Shown in pieces: positions 25,427-37,027 of a stretch of DNA of 64,000 bases. This stretch comes from Magnaporthiopsis rhizophila. Its lineage: Eukaryota > Ascomycota > Sordariomycetes > Magnaporthales > Magnaporthaceae. The position numbers and the translations under genes were made by a program. The DNA lies in NCBI GenBank assembly GCA_003049465.1, contig PYSS01000061.1:63747-127746 (forward strand). The letters run 5' to 3'. Under the pieces are notes generated by a model. It searched no databases, had not been told where the DNA came from, and saw only the letters and a program-made list of their open reading frames with translations. How positions within the stretch are numbered: the first letter of the stretch is position 1; each line of letters begins with the position of its first letter.

Positions 25427-26169
25427 GCGACCTAATCCCAAAATCAACTCTTTTGGAAAACTGAACCAGGCGATAATGGGGCAAAGGCCAAAAATTCCAA
25501 GTCGGCGAGGTCGGAGATCGGGGGTCGAGGAAGGGAGCTCTGGTGAGGGTCAGGGGGCCCCAATAGATGACGGCGCGAGGGGTAGAGCAGGGCCTGCTTC
25601 ATGACAGGGACCCCTACGGGGCCACAGGCCGTCGAGCGCCCTTGCGATCGATGCCTAGATCAAACCTTGCGTCATGTTTGAGAGATCATGCCTGGGGCGG
25701 CGCGGACCGTCTCGTGGCTGGCTTCCTTTTGTACAAGTTTTACTGCATATATGTTTCTTTTTTCTCTTTGCGTCTTTTCCACTTCCAATCCCGTGGTCTC
25801 GTGCCTTCTGAGCGCCCAGGCGTGACCCGGCACTTGAAAGAGTCTGTCGCTAGGAGGAATCGGGTCTGGAGTTGCTCGCTATCGGGCTCCTAGACATTCA
25901 GGATGACCAGCCACGTGAATATGTGACGGTCGATGTGGGGAGGATAATGTTGTCCAGCATGCGCGGGGTCATGAGTCCGATGCTCCTTCGACGACAAGGA
26001 ATTACAGGTTATTTAATCGTGCTACCACCACTTTATTACACATCACAGAGCCAGCATTGACTTTTTGGTTGGATATCAATATTTCAATATTGCATCAAAA
26101 AAGCGCTGATATCTACGCCAAGTCTTTTACCCTCCTTTGGTCTGCTTTTTTTTTGTTTGTCTCCTTTTT
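25427..26169. other. Intergenic region between convergent COX6 and SPC3 genes
   Basis: Contains the two 3' ends. AT content rises at about 25995-26160. No gene was seen. Confidence 0.6.
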
Positions 26170-26949
26170 TCAAGCCTTCGCCTTGGGCGTCTCCTTGACC
26201 TTGATGGCGGGAAGTGGGAAGGAGGGGCTCAGGCCGCCCTTCATGGTGGCCCAGGGCCCCAGCTCCGTCACGGTCTGGTCCCAGGCCAGGGCGCCGACCC
26301 AGGGCTGGACGTTGTAGTGCAGGCGGAGGCGGACGTCGGCGGTGCTCGCGATCTTGCCGGACGGGTGGGTGATTTGGTACTTTGGCCTCTGGTTCTTGAG
26401 CTTGAGGATGCCGCTGAATTTTGTTTGTAGTGTTAGTCTTTGCCTGTTCTGTTCTATTCCATATCTTGCTGGGAGTCGAGACGGAGAGGGAGGATGCAAC
26501 GGAAAAAAGTCTTCATACCGGCTCGGGTCGATGCTCTTGCCCTTTGCGCTCCTGATCAGCTTCTTGAGCGTGGCGGGCCCCAGGTTGGAGAGGTGGTCGG
26601 CCGAGGGCGCGGTGATGATGCTATCCCAGATGACGGCCTGGTTCGTCGCGTTGGCCGCCGCAGAGGCGGGCCACTCGGCCGTGACGTAGACAAAGACCTG
26701 CTTGGTGTTCCAGGTGAAGAGCGACGACAGGTCGGCGTCCATGCTGAACTTGATGATGGCGTACTCCTCCTTCTTGGTCGAGTAGTAGTGGGGCCGGCCG
26801 CGGACGACCTGGACGTTGGTGGTCTTGAGGCTGGCGCTGGGGTTCCGCGCCGAGAGCAGATCCGTACCCGCGATGAGCATGCCCACGACGAAGGCCACCG
26901 TCGTGAAGAACCCGAAGGTGTTTTGTATCCTCACGAGGGAGTTGTACAT
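26170..26949 (-). CDS. spc3: Signal peptidase complex subunit 3
   Basis: Accessory subunit of the endoplasmic reticulum signal peptidase, which removes signal sequences from secreted proteins. Proposed exons: 26949-26519 and 26413-26170 (105-bp intron, GTATGA donor), giving 224 residues. The protein begins MYNSLVRIQNTFGFFTTVAF and has one N-terminal membrane segment at about residues 13-31. A lumenal domain follows with family motifs FSMDADLSSLFTWNTKQVFVY and, after the splice, a segment ending HYNVQPWVGAL. A basic C-terminus ends in Lys/Ala. This is a type II topology of the normal length for fungal Spc3. The reading frame runs on upstream of the chosen ATG, but the extra residues look non-coding. 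Confidence 0.95.
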   Translation of the reverse strand: MYNSLVRIQNTFGFFTTVAFVVGMLIAGTDLLSARNPSASLKTTNVQVVRGRPHYYSTKKEEYAIIKFSMDADLSSLFTWNTKQVFVYVTAEWPASAAANATNQAVIWDSIITAPSADHLSNLGPATLKKLIRSAKGKSIDPSRYEDFFPLHPPSPSRLPARYGIEQNRQRLTLQTKFSGILKLKNQRPKYQITHPSGKIASTADVRLRLHYNVQPWVGALAWDQTVTELGPWATMKGGLSPSFPLPAIKVKETPKAKA

Positions 26950-27522
26950 TGTGGCTGGTGCGTCAGGGTGTCCCTCTCTGTCTTTCGTTGGTCGCGCCAG
27001 GCGAGGCGTTTGTATGATTTTCGGAGGGTCTAGCCGGAACGTTCGCCTGCTCGTTCTCGTCGTTGTCGTGATTCCAGGCTCTCCGATGTTCTGTATGGGA
27101 GCAGCTTGCCTCGCGCCAGGGGTGAGCTCCGGATTGATGATTGCACCTACCACCCAGGTTGCGATTGCTGAGGCCACGTTTGGTGGAGACCTGCCGTTCT
27201 CTGGGCCCCACCCACTCAACTCTATTGATGACTTCCAGTTGCACATTCTGTAAAACGGTAATACGACTCGAACTACTAAGCCAAAGAAATCATCCTCGTT
27301 GCCAAGTCATTATACTTATCACTAGGGAATAATGGAATCACGCCATCTAACCCAAATCTCGACAAATCGTGTACGTCGTGTACAGGGTATCAACACAACA
27401 AGGAGAGGAAATACTACAAGAAAAGAAGTCGGTATATGTGCGAAGAAAAGAAGACCCAAAGTCTCAAGGCAAAGGAAATGCCGTCATTGTAGTAATGCTC
27501 ATCGACTGCCCAAACCACCCAA
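26950..27522. other. Short intergenic region between two minus-strand genes
   Basis: Carries the SPC3 promoter and the 3' flank of the epoxide-hydrolase-like gene. No gene was recognised. Confidence 0.6.
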
Positions 27523-30173
27523 TTACTTCGGGATTGGGCTGGCCACAGGCGGCGTCCCTCCCAGCGGCGGGGTCGTGACCACGAGAGTATCCGGGCTCTC
27601 GTCGTCCGACGTGAACAAATCCCGCGCCGGCGGCTTCAGCAGATCGGCGAGCGGCACCGACGGGGAGCCCACGACGGTAGGAGAGGAAGGGGTTGTTGCC
27701 ATCTCCTCCTCCTTCTTCTCAGCCAGCTGTCCGCCCTGAGACGGGCTCCCCTCCTTCCCCTTCCCCTTGTCAGATCGAGGTGGCGACGGCGTGCTGGGCT
27801 CCGTCTCCTCGGCAATCGTAGGCGGCCGGATCTCCGGCTTCCTGTCTGCGCCCTCTGACGTCCCAGGGGCAGCAGACGGTGCTGCTGGCTGCTTGTTGCC
27901 AGCGCTTCCCTCGCCACCGATGACGACAGACTCGAGCTGCGCCGTGCTGCCGGCCGCTGCGTCGCACCATCCGCGCAGCTCCGTGTCTTTGGCGAGAGCC
28001 TCGATGGCGAGCCCCCGCACACCCGCAACTACAACCTCGGGCCGCTCCCAGGCTAGCAGGCCTGGTCGCCCTGAGACGCGCTGCGCAAAGGCGACGTCGT
28101 AGCGCGAGCGCCCCCATGCTGGGCAGACGTACGGCTCCTCCGCGGCAGCGCCGGCGAGCTCGCCCGTGGACAGTTCGGCCAACTCTGCGAGCTCGCTGCC
28201 CGACACTGCTCCAGAGCCGTCGTCGTCGTCATTGTCATTGTCATTATCATTATTGTTCGAAGCCGTCCCCTTTTTTTGTCCAGCGCCACTCCCTGCGCCG
28301 CCACCGGCAGCTTTCTCCACATCTGCCTGACCTGCCTTTGCCTCCGCAGCAGGCACAGCAGCAGTGGAATCAACAGTCGGGGACTCGGCGGCGCCGTCTC
28401 CTCCCAGAAAGACTGTAATGGCGATCCTTGGCTTGGGTGCTCCCCGTGTTACCCTGGCACGCGCCTCTGCTGCCTCAACCTCGCCATGTGCCGCGCAATG
28501 TGCCCAAAACCGCAGCGCGTACTCGGGTCCGGGCAGCCACGCTAGGTTGGTGAGCGTGACGACGCGCTCGTACGTCAACGTCGGGATCGTAGACGTCGTC
28601 TTTTTGTAGTCGGAGTAATAGCCTTCCTCTTCAACCGCCGCCGCAGCCGCCTGCACGTCTTGCGGGAGGACCGCCCCTGTGACGCCGGGTCCGGCGAGCA
28701 GCCTGAGCATCTTGATGATGAAGACCAAGAGGCCCGTGGGTGAATCGCAGAGTGCGTACGCAAGGGTGTTGGGCTCGCGCAAGCCCAGCGAGTCGAGCCC
28801 GGTTGCTTGGCAGGGGCTGGATGCGCTGTTGCTGTTGCTGCTAGCCGGCGTGCTCTTTTTGTGACCTCCCAGGAGCGACTTGCGCCTTTTCGTCAACAGC
28901 CCGTTGCGTGGGTTGCGGCGGCCGCTCGCCGCAGACTCCTTACTGGCCGCTGCTGCCCCAGCACCAGCCTTGAGAGACGAGAGAGCGGCAAAATCCTCAT
29001 TACAGTAGCCCCAGATGGCCAGCCCAAACAAGCTGACAAAAAACCACCTTGCAAGCTCGACAAGTGAAGACGACGACGCAAAAGACGGCCGCGCAAGGGG
29101 CGGCGACACAACGTGCACGCCTCGGCACGAGTCCCGGTGGTGCGTGGCCAGACGTTCGAGCAGCAGCCAGTCGACGCGGGCGGGCGAAGACCGCGCGCTG
29201 GCGGCGCCAGTGGCCAGATAATGCGCGTAGCCGAGCCGGCGCATGAGGGCGTCGAGCAGCTCGGCCGACGTCGGCACCGCGGCCTTGCCATTGGGCAACG
29301 CGCCGCTAAATCCCAGTCCGGGAAGCGAGGGGATCACGACGTGGAACGCCGGCGGCGGCGGCGCACCATCATGCTCACCCACTGATGCTGGCGGGTCCGT
29401 CAGTGGCGCGGCCAGGTGTGCCAGCGACAGATTGGTAAAGGGGAACGGCGGAACCAGCAGCAGCGGCACGGCGCCGGGCCGCGGCGAGCGGAAGTGCAGA
29501 AAGTGGACGCGCAGAGCTGGCGGCTGCTGGCCCGCCTGCAGGTAGTCGCCGCCGGGTAGGGCGAGTGAGGTGCGGAACTGCGGTAGGGTGTTTAGGCGGG
29601 CCTCCTGGTCGCGCCACGAGAATCGCTCGAGCCAGTAGTCGATCAGCGGCTCGACCGACGGCTTTGGCTCCCACCAGTCGGTCGACCGCGGGTCTGCGTT
29701 CTCGTGCGGCAGCCGCGTGAGCTCCAGCTTTTGCCGCGTGAGATCTAGGTACTTGCTCGACACCTTTTCTCCTCCCGGTCCATTGTCAGCACCCTTGGAC
29801 TATTTCTCTCGTCTTATTCCTTTAATGGCGGCTACCGCGCCCAGTATTTTCTTTTTCTTTGCCTTCCGATTATGCGCCACTTGGTGCTTTTGCTTGCGTT
29901 CCCCAAGAAATAAGGGGTGAACCAGCGCTCTTTGCGCGGGCCAGCGCGGGATTCCCCACAGGGATCTGCAGCCTTCGGCGTCCGGTCTGACTTGCATTGT
30001 CCAAGTCTCCCGGACACTGGGCTCTGCGAGCGCCGACGGATGGACGAAATAAGGAGCGGAGAAGAATCTGGCGGCAAGGCAGAAAAAGGGCAGGCTCAGG
30101 TGAGACTTACATGAATTTTGTATGGCTTCACCTCGTCCCCTACCGCAGGGGTCTCGGGCACGAGCGCTGCCAT
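27523..30173 (-). CDS. Epoxide-hydrolase-like protein, probably catalytically inactive
   Basis: Proposed exons: 30173-30111 and 29763-27523, giving 767 residues. The main frame has no ATG at its 5' end (it opens with GTG). A 21-codon upstream exon starting MAALVPETPAV ends at a GTAAGT donor and joins KPYKIH to VSSKYLDLTRQK, restoring the start of an epoxide-hydrolase N-terminal (EHN) domain. The intron is 347 bp, with CTGAC about 20 bases before its AG. The EHN domain (about residues 15-130) is clear: LTRLPHE, YWLERFSWRDQEARLNTLPQF. The alpha/beta-hydrolase part is altered: the HGWP oxyanion motif reads VPPFP (about 125-129), and the nucleophile motif GGDWG reads GAASA, with Ala near 209 where Asp is expected. 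No C-terminal GGHF-like His motif was found. Long disordered Ala/Ser/Asn/Asp-rich insertions fill the second half. Family membership is firm; lack of activity is inference. Confidence 0.82.
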
Positions 30174-31592
30174 GCCTGACTGCTGCCTTCAGTCTTAAAG
30201 GCCACTAATTCCAAAATCCGTGTGTTATAAGTAATGGAGTAGGAGTATGATATGTAAGTGAGTCAGCACGTGGTAAGGTGAGGCACTTTCTAGGAAGTGT
30301 TGGGAAGGGCAGAGCAAGAAATTAACTAAGACGATGCCTGGTATAAGAAATGAAAAGAGGAACGCGAAAGACGCGTCGGGAGCGTGAATAGTTCGTCGTG
30401 GTGTTAAGGCGCAATAAGTGAGAAGGATCGTGGGGAAAAGATGAGATAAAATAAAATGGACAACAAAAAAAAAAAGAAGTAAGAGGGGCGTCAGCGAAGG
30501 AATTGGCAGGTCATATCTGGGGCTTAAGGGAAGCATATCAACATCATTTTACCTGCCTACCCGCCCATATAACGGATCCGATGCAGGACAAGATTGGTGC
30601 CTGTCTCTCTCCGCCTGCGATCCCTGCTCCAGCCGCCGCCTTACAATAAAAAAAAAAAAAAAAAAAAAAAAGAACGGGACCAGCCAGCCAGCCGGATGCC
30701 CGCCGCGCCCGTCACCTCCGCATGGCTTTTGCTTGCATGGACACCTAATAACCCGTCCGACCCGTCCGACCCACCGATCAAAGGTCGATGATGGCCTTGG
30801 CTGGCTGCGCGTTGCCGGCGTTGCTACATCCCATCCCCCATTCGCCTCCTGGTCACTTCAGCCATGCATGTGCTATGCATATGTGGCTTGAAGCCCAAGA
30901 GAAAAAAAAAATGAAGGGAGAAGCGGCTGGAGGAAGAAAGATGGTGCGACTCACCAAGCAGTGTGTGGTGTCCCCTCGGAACTTGGCAACAAGGTGGGTG
31001 TGGCTAATGTCGCAAAATTGGACCCCTGTGGACGCATTTCGGGGCCACCCGTTTTGGTCCAAGGGCGCAAAATCAAGAGCTGGGCTGGACGTGCCTTGAA
31101 ACGGGGTGGCGGTGTTCCTCAATGTTGCGTGCTTGCCTTTCCCCACGCAAGCCCTGCCCGCCTGCATTATCCCCCTTGTTGATCATTTCCGAAACGCGAG
31201 CGATGCCACCGTTTTGTTCACCTCCAGCGCCAACACACACAGCGCAGCGGAACACACTACCCACCAGCCTTTTCTTTCTTGGTCACTGGAAGCAACAATT
31301 GCAGCCGTAGCGTCCGTTATGGCAAATGCGACATGAAATGGCTTAATCGCGAGAGAAGAACTTCGGAAAGGTAAAGAAAAAACGCCGAAAAAAAAAAAAA
31401 AAAAAATTGAAGCGCGCGGATCCGTCCGCCGCTGCCCACCAACAACACATGGCCCACTCCACCAAGGAGTCCCCCTCCCCTGTCCAAGCCGCCCGATAGG
31501 CCGGAGGAGCACTCGCCACAATAACGCCCACCCACACCAGCCACGCGTTCTCCCTGATCGTCCGCCCATCGAAAAAGACAAAAGAAAACAAG

Positions 31593-31638
<46 letters not shown>

Positions 31639-32174
31639 CTTGGCGGTGAAGTTATCTTGTGACGACGCCTTGTCATCCTGAACGAACCTCCAAAAGCTTC
31701 CTGCTGCTGCAGCCTCACCGTCTTTCGGCTGCCACGACCCAAGTTTCGCCACCTCGTGACGCAACCCTTTTGAATATCACTCACTCACTCGATGCTGGGT
31801 GAGCAAAAAAAAAAAAAAAAAAAAAAAAAGCTCGACAACGCAATAGCCACCCCAAAAAACCACCAATGAACTGAGCCAAAATAAAAGGTCTGCTGTAAAA
31901 GGATGTCGAGATCGGTCCATAATCCATACCAGAGGAAGAAAGAAAGCCAAAAAAAAAAAAAAAAGGACAAGCAAGACAAGAGAGCCAAGATCAAAAGGAG
32001 CGTACACACATAGCATAGCATAGCATAGCAGAAACCAAGCGATGCCCATCTCGTCTGACGCGGCTTCGACAACAAAAATCAAGGGGCGCCGCCGATCAGC
32101 ACCGCAAGACTAGGATCGACCATGACGACAACCACTGAGAACGGCTGCGAGGCAGAGAAGTCCCCCCTCCGGAC
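30174..32174. other. Intergenic region with several homopolymer and dinucleotide runs
   Basis: Two kilobases between two minus-strand genes. Holds the promoter of the epoxide-hydrolase-like gene and the 3' flank of the HID1 gene. A runs occur at 30648-30671, 31388-31406, 31805-31829 and 31949-31964, and there is a (GA)20 run. Open frames here are driven by these repeats and are not credible genes. Confidence 0.55.
31596..31635 (+). repeat. GA dinucleotide microsatellite
   Basis: Twenty perfect GA units. Confidence 0.95.
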
Positions 32175-35100
32175 CTAGCGCTCAGCAGCACCTCCTCTGC
32201 CCTGCTCACCCTCGCCACCCCCACCTCCTCCTCTACCCAGCGACTCGGCGGCGCCTCGCAGGTTGATGGCCCCGATCCTGGAAACAATGTTGCTCCCGAC
32301 CGCGTCCACGGCTCCCCTGGGAGACGTCAGCGACGGCCCCGCCGGCGGCGCCGTGTTCTGCACCACGCGGAACAGCTTGATGGCCGTCGTGTTCCAGATC
32401 CCCGCCGCGCCCCTGGCCGTGGCCAGCTCCGCCGTGAACACGAAGCTCCATATGAGCGACTCGTACCAGCCCAGCGCCAGCGGCGACCACTCGAACGAGT
32501 GTACCCGCGGATCGCCCGCCTCCACCCCGACGAGCTTGGTCGTCCGTATCTTCTCAAGCACTTGCTTGCTCGTCGCGTCGCCGCCGCCCGTCTCCGCCGC
32601 CGACGACGATGACAGCGCTTGCCGTGGGAGCAGCGCTGTGAGCTGTTGCGTGAGCGTCAGGAGCGTGTGAAGCGGCAGCTCCGGCAGCCAGCTGTCGATC
32701 CACTGTGCCGTCGGCTCAAAGTAGCCTACGGGCCCAGCCAGGCCCAGCGAGCCGCCTCCTCCGCCGCGCACGCTGCTCCCTCCATTGTTTCCCGACGAGC
32801 TCCCCAGCGACGTCGTCGAGTTCTGTCTTGAGAATGAGTGCGCCCCGGCAGGCATCTTCCCCCGTGCCTTCTCCGACATTCCCCGTAGTTGCGTTGGTAG
32901 CGCCTCCTGGGCTACGCTCTGGCTTCCGCTGGTGCGGTTGGTGGACGCCACCGAAGACGCCCGCGATTGTGCATCGCTCTGCGCTGGCGTCGGCCTGGTA
33001 TCGTCTTCATCGCTGTCGTCGTCGTCATCATCGTCGCCGATGGCAAATGTGCTGTCCTCTTGGGGAGCCGCACCGCCGCCGCTGCCTTGATGCGGCGCCC
33101 TGGAGTGAGGTGTGGTCGGGCTGGCTAGGCTCTCCATCGAGTTGCGGTTGGAGCTCATATCCAGGGGGTCCGCCACGGATCCATCTTCCTTGCGCCGTCT
33201 TTGCCGCCTTTCTATCTCCTCCTGTCCACTCTCCAAGGTGAAGTTGCGAAGCAGTTCGATCCGCTTCCTATTGCGTAGAATTGCGAGAACAAGCTCGGGG
33301 TTTTCTGCCATTGGACACAACGGTTACCAGCTGCAAGTTATGTTGTCGTTGATAGGGAATTTGAACTCACTTTGATATCTATGTTCGACAATCGAGTTGA
33401 GTGACTCGAGGAGTGCTCGGAGTAGGTTGTGATTCGAATCGTTAGCCAGCAAGAAGGATGGCGACGACATCGAGTTAAAGAGATGCATGAGTCTCGAGCA
33501 CGTCGTCGTACTGAGGCCTTCTAGATAAGGCGCAATGTTGTTGATCACGGCAAGGAGGGCAGGGTAGATAGCCGTCAGCTTCCCCTGACTAGTTGTGATA
33601 AGATTGTATATAGACTAGTTCTCGGCCAAAGCGTTAGTTGGATGTCCCGAATTTTAATGTCGTGGATGGATCCTGAATACAGGGATTTACGTCTCATGCA
33701 ACGAACCGACTCACCTGGATAAGAAAGTCCCCGTACGTGCCCCTGAAGCCGGGGATCCGGATGGACGGTGGGAGCGTGTCCTGCGCCTCGAACTTCTTGT
33801 TGAGGTTGACACCAAAGTTCCGCTCGACACTCAGAGTCTGCAGCAGGAAGGCGCACATCCTTACCACCCCCTGCTTGGAGCCGTCGGCCTTGTACTCGAG
33901 GGCGTAGAAAAGCACGAGTATGACAAAGTCGTGCGCGCGCTGCGTGTCGATGATGTAGGACCGGAACCGCTTGTTGCACTGCGTGATCTCCCAGAACAGC
34001 ATGATGATTTCGGGTGCGAACTTGACATTGGCGACCGACGACGACGACTGCGCCCCTGGTATGTACGACGTGTTGCTCGATAGGGGCTGATTCAGGATCC
34101 GTGTCATGCCGTCCACTATGAACTGGAAGTCCTGCGGCCGGTGGAGCCGCCCGAGAAAGTGGCGGTAGTAGTTCTTCTGGCTTTGATCCGGGATCGGATA
34201 GAGGAGCACGACCAGCATGAACTGTAGCGTGTGTGTGACCAGCGTCTGCTTGGGGTCCTTGAACACGAGCGTGTTGTACGGCACCCGCCAGCTCGCCGGG
34301 TTGTACTTGAGCGTCGTGTTGAGCAGCGAGCATAGCACCGATAACACCACCTGCTTGTCCGGGCACGTGCAGATGTGCGTCAGCGCCCGCACCCCCCTCT
34401 GCGGCAGCACCCCCGCCGACATGTACATGCTCTGGCTGCCCAGCGTGAGCAGCAGCCGCAGGATCTCGGTCCGGTTGCTCTCCCACTCCTTGGTCGTCGC
34501 GGTGGCCGTGTTGCAGCCGACGCCGCTCTGCCATATTGCGTAGCTGACCTTGGGCTTCCCCTGCGCCTGCCTCGGTACCGTGAACTCTCCCATAAATAGC
34601 AGGTCCGTCAGCGTCTCGATCAGCTCCTCGGCCAGCGGCTTGGCATCCTCGAACCCCTCCTCCGTCGTCGTCGCGCTGGACGGTTTCTTGCTGGACGGTC
34701 GGGCCTGCGCACGCAGAGGCACTCCTTCGTTGTCGTCGTCGCCGCCATCGTGCTCGAGGTCCGTGGCCACCGAGGCTGGCGATAAGGGCTGGGAGTCGTC
34801 AAAGAGCACCTCATTGGCGATGGTGGCCCTGCGCGTGCGCTTCCGGCGAGTGCCCCAGAAGAACTTCTCCTCCCAGGTCTGCAAAGACTCGAGCTCGTAC
34901 AGATATGGCAAGATCCGTGTCAGCACGCGGATGCAGTTGAGCGCATCACGCTCCGGCGCAATCTCCGGGTCCGGGAAGGAGGGGTGGTGACGAAGGATGA
35001 AGAGCCGCGATGTCACGGCGAGTATCAGCGTCTCGATGTTCTCGATCGCCTGGTCTCGGGTGCGGCGAATGTCGGCGGGGGCGAAGAGGCTGAATATGTC

Positions 35101-35324
35101 CTCGGAAGACTCGGGCAGCTCCCAAAACTGTGGCGTGAGTGGAGGCGGTTAGCATGAATGTCTGCTTGGAGACGAGGGAATCGCCATGTCTACCGGCACA
35201 GGGACAGAAGCTGGAACAGTGAACGAACCGAGGTCCAGTAAGGATCGTCTGCCGGGATGTGCCGTTCTTCAGAAAGTCTGAAGATGCCCTTCTTGAAGAC
35301 AAGCTTGGAGTCGCTGGCGCCCAT
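32175..35324 (-). CDS. hid1: HID1 family protein (Golgi/secretory trafficking; S. pombe Ftp105 / yeast Ecm30 type)
   Basis: Proposed exons: 35324-35229, 35127-33715, 33614-33371 and 33304-32175 (introns 101, 100 and 66 bp), giving 960 residues. All junctions keep phase, and intron 2 has a perfect ACTAAC branch site. The N-terminus MGASDSKLVFKKGIFRL has Gly at position 2, a possible N-myristoylation site as in animal HID-1. It is followed by the family pattern DDPYWTSFWELPESSEDIF. The body is helical, with motifs such as RDALNCIRVLTRILPYLYE, WRVPYNTLVFKDPKQ and FAPEIIMLFWEITQCNKRFR. The C-terminal third has an acidic Asp-rich stretch and Ser-rich disorder. Animal HID-1 acts at the Golgi in secretory traffic, and fission yeast Ftp105 anchors the deubiquitinase Ubp5 at the Golgi; the role here is inferred from these. 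Confidence 0.9.
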
Positions 35325-37027
35325 CTTGACGCCTGGCAGTCATGCCGCGGCTTATGGAAATGGCTGTGCGTCAAAATTTAGTATGCGTTCTATCCTCGTT
35401 GGGCGTCGTAATGGTCCCCATGCAGGGAGCATATCATCAGCAGTTCCAAAAGCCCAGGCAGCCCGTTAGCATTGCGCAATCGTCAAGAAAAGGAAGACAA
35501 GGTGGGTCCCGCCGGCCGCCGTGGGGGAGTTCGCTTTGGATCGACGCAGAGTCTGGGCCGATTAGTCATCAATACATACGACACACAAGGCTGGTACTGC
35601 GGAGGTCTAGACTTGGGCTCTCTTCCACAAGGTGTCTGGGTGACACGAGATCCCAAGGTATGAACGAAATGACCACGAATTTAACACCAACACAGAACCT
35701 AGTAGTTTTTTTATTTTTTTTTTTTTTTTATTTTTTTTTATTTGGAGTCTCAGGTCTCAGGGTCCCCGACAATTCTCCAGTCAATGTATGAGCACTGCGA
35801 GCAACCGACTTGCCCTACTTGCCCTTCCCAAAGAGAATCCTGAAAAAGGCCAGCCAGTGATGTGCCGTCGCCGTCAGCCCTCTTCCCATTCCCTCGTTAC
35901 TTTGCCGTGCTCTCTCACCGGAGATGCGTCAAGCCACTCGATACATTTCCTCCGAGAAGCCGCCCAGACTGATTAAGTTCTCTTTCCTTGCCGTGTGATT
36001 ATGTCCCCTCCCAAAAAAAAAGGGGCGTGCAGTTTTCCCGAGGCCAAAGCAACCAGTAGCCCAAGCCCTTCGTCGAAGAGCTCAGCACCCGAGTCTCCAT
36101 CCTGGAGACAGGTGCAAAAAAAGCTGAAGAGGGTATCATAAACCATCCCTCTTTGTGGCGCATTCGCACAAGTGTCGCGCCGTCCCAATGTGCGATCCCA
36201 TGCCTCGTGAAAAAGGAAAAGAAAAGAAAACAAAGTCCCAGTCTATCTCTCGTGCCTCCTCTATGTGCCTCCCATGCCAGGGAGGCTGCCGACACGCCGT
36301 GGCGACCAGAGAACCGAGAAATCCGCTTTTGTCTATGAATGTAAATGCCCAGCAAGAGAGAATGAGAGAGCCAAAGATAAGACAGAAGACAAAAATAAAA
36401 AAGTAGCGGAAAAACGTAAACGACGATGGAAAATAAAGGCGACCAAAAACTCTATGCGATGATAAACGCGTGCTTTGGTTGCCGGAAAAGCAGACATGAC
36501 CGTCATTAATGCGTAAAAAACCAGATCAGGGAAGAACCGAAGATGAGTAAATCCCCAAGATCGAGTCCGCATTCCAGTACCTGCACCTCTCAGGCGCTTC
36601 CTGCGGTGTTTCTGCCCGCAACGTGTCCCCCGGTCTTCTTGCGTCTAATGGGTATCAAGAACAGGGGTGCGCAGAAACAAAGAGATGCGATCTATCGTCG
36701 TAGCCTGGGAAAGGTGCCCAGCATCCGAAGGCTGATGTTCCGGTTCGGAACAGGCGTAAGGTGAGCCGGTCATGAGATTGCCGCCTCGTAACGTGTTCCG
36801 AGACGAGCATGTTGAGTGCCAAAAAAAAAAAAAAAAAAAAAAAAGGAAAAAATAGGAGAGAGTGGGAGAAAACAATGCGTCGTGAGAAAAGAATAATGAT
36901 GTGGGAGGAGCGATAAGACGAGTAGGGGCCTTTGACCGACGTGTGCTTTTGGTCCGCGTGGTCCCAATGATAGCCGAAACCGAAGTGGATAGTCGATTGT
37001 GAGTTTCGGGCGGGAGGCGGTGGACAT
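35325..37027. other. Intergenic region between two minus-strand genes
   Basis: Includes the HID1 promoter and the DED1 3' flank. A T-rich run lies at about 35706-35740 and an A24 run at 36821-36844. No supportable gene. Confidence 0.55.

Noticed and set aside
31183..31764. 193-codon minus-strand frame
   Set aside because: Half of it is translated GA repeat and A-run (Ser-Leu and Phe runs).
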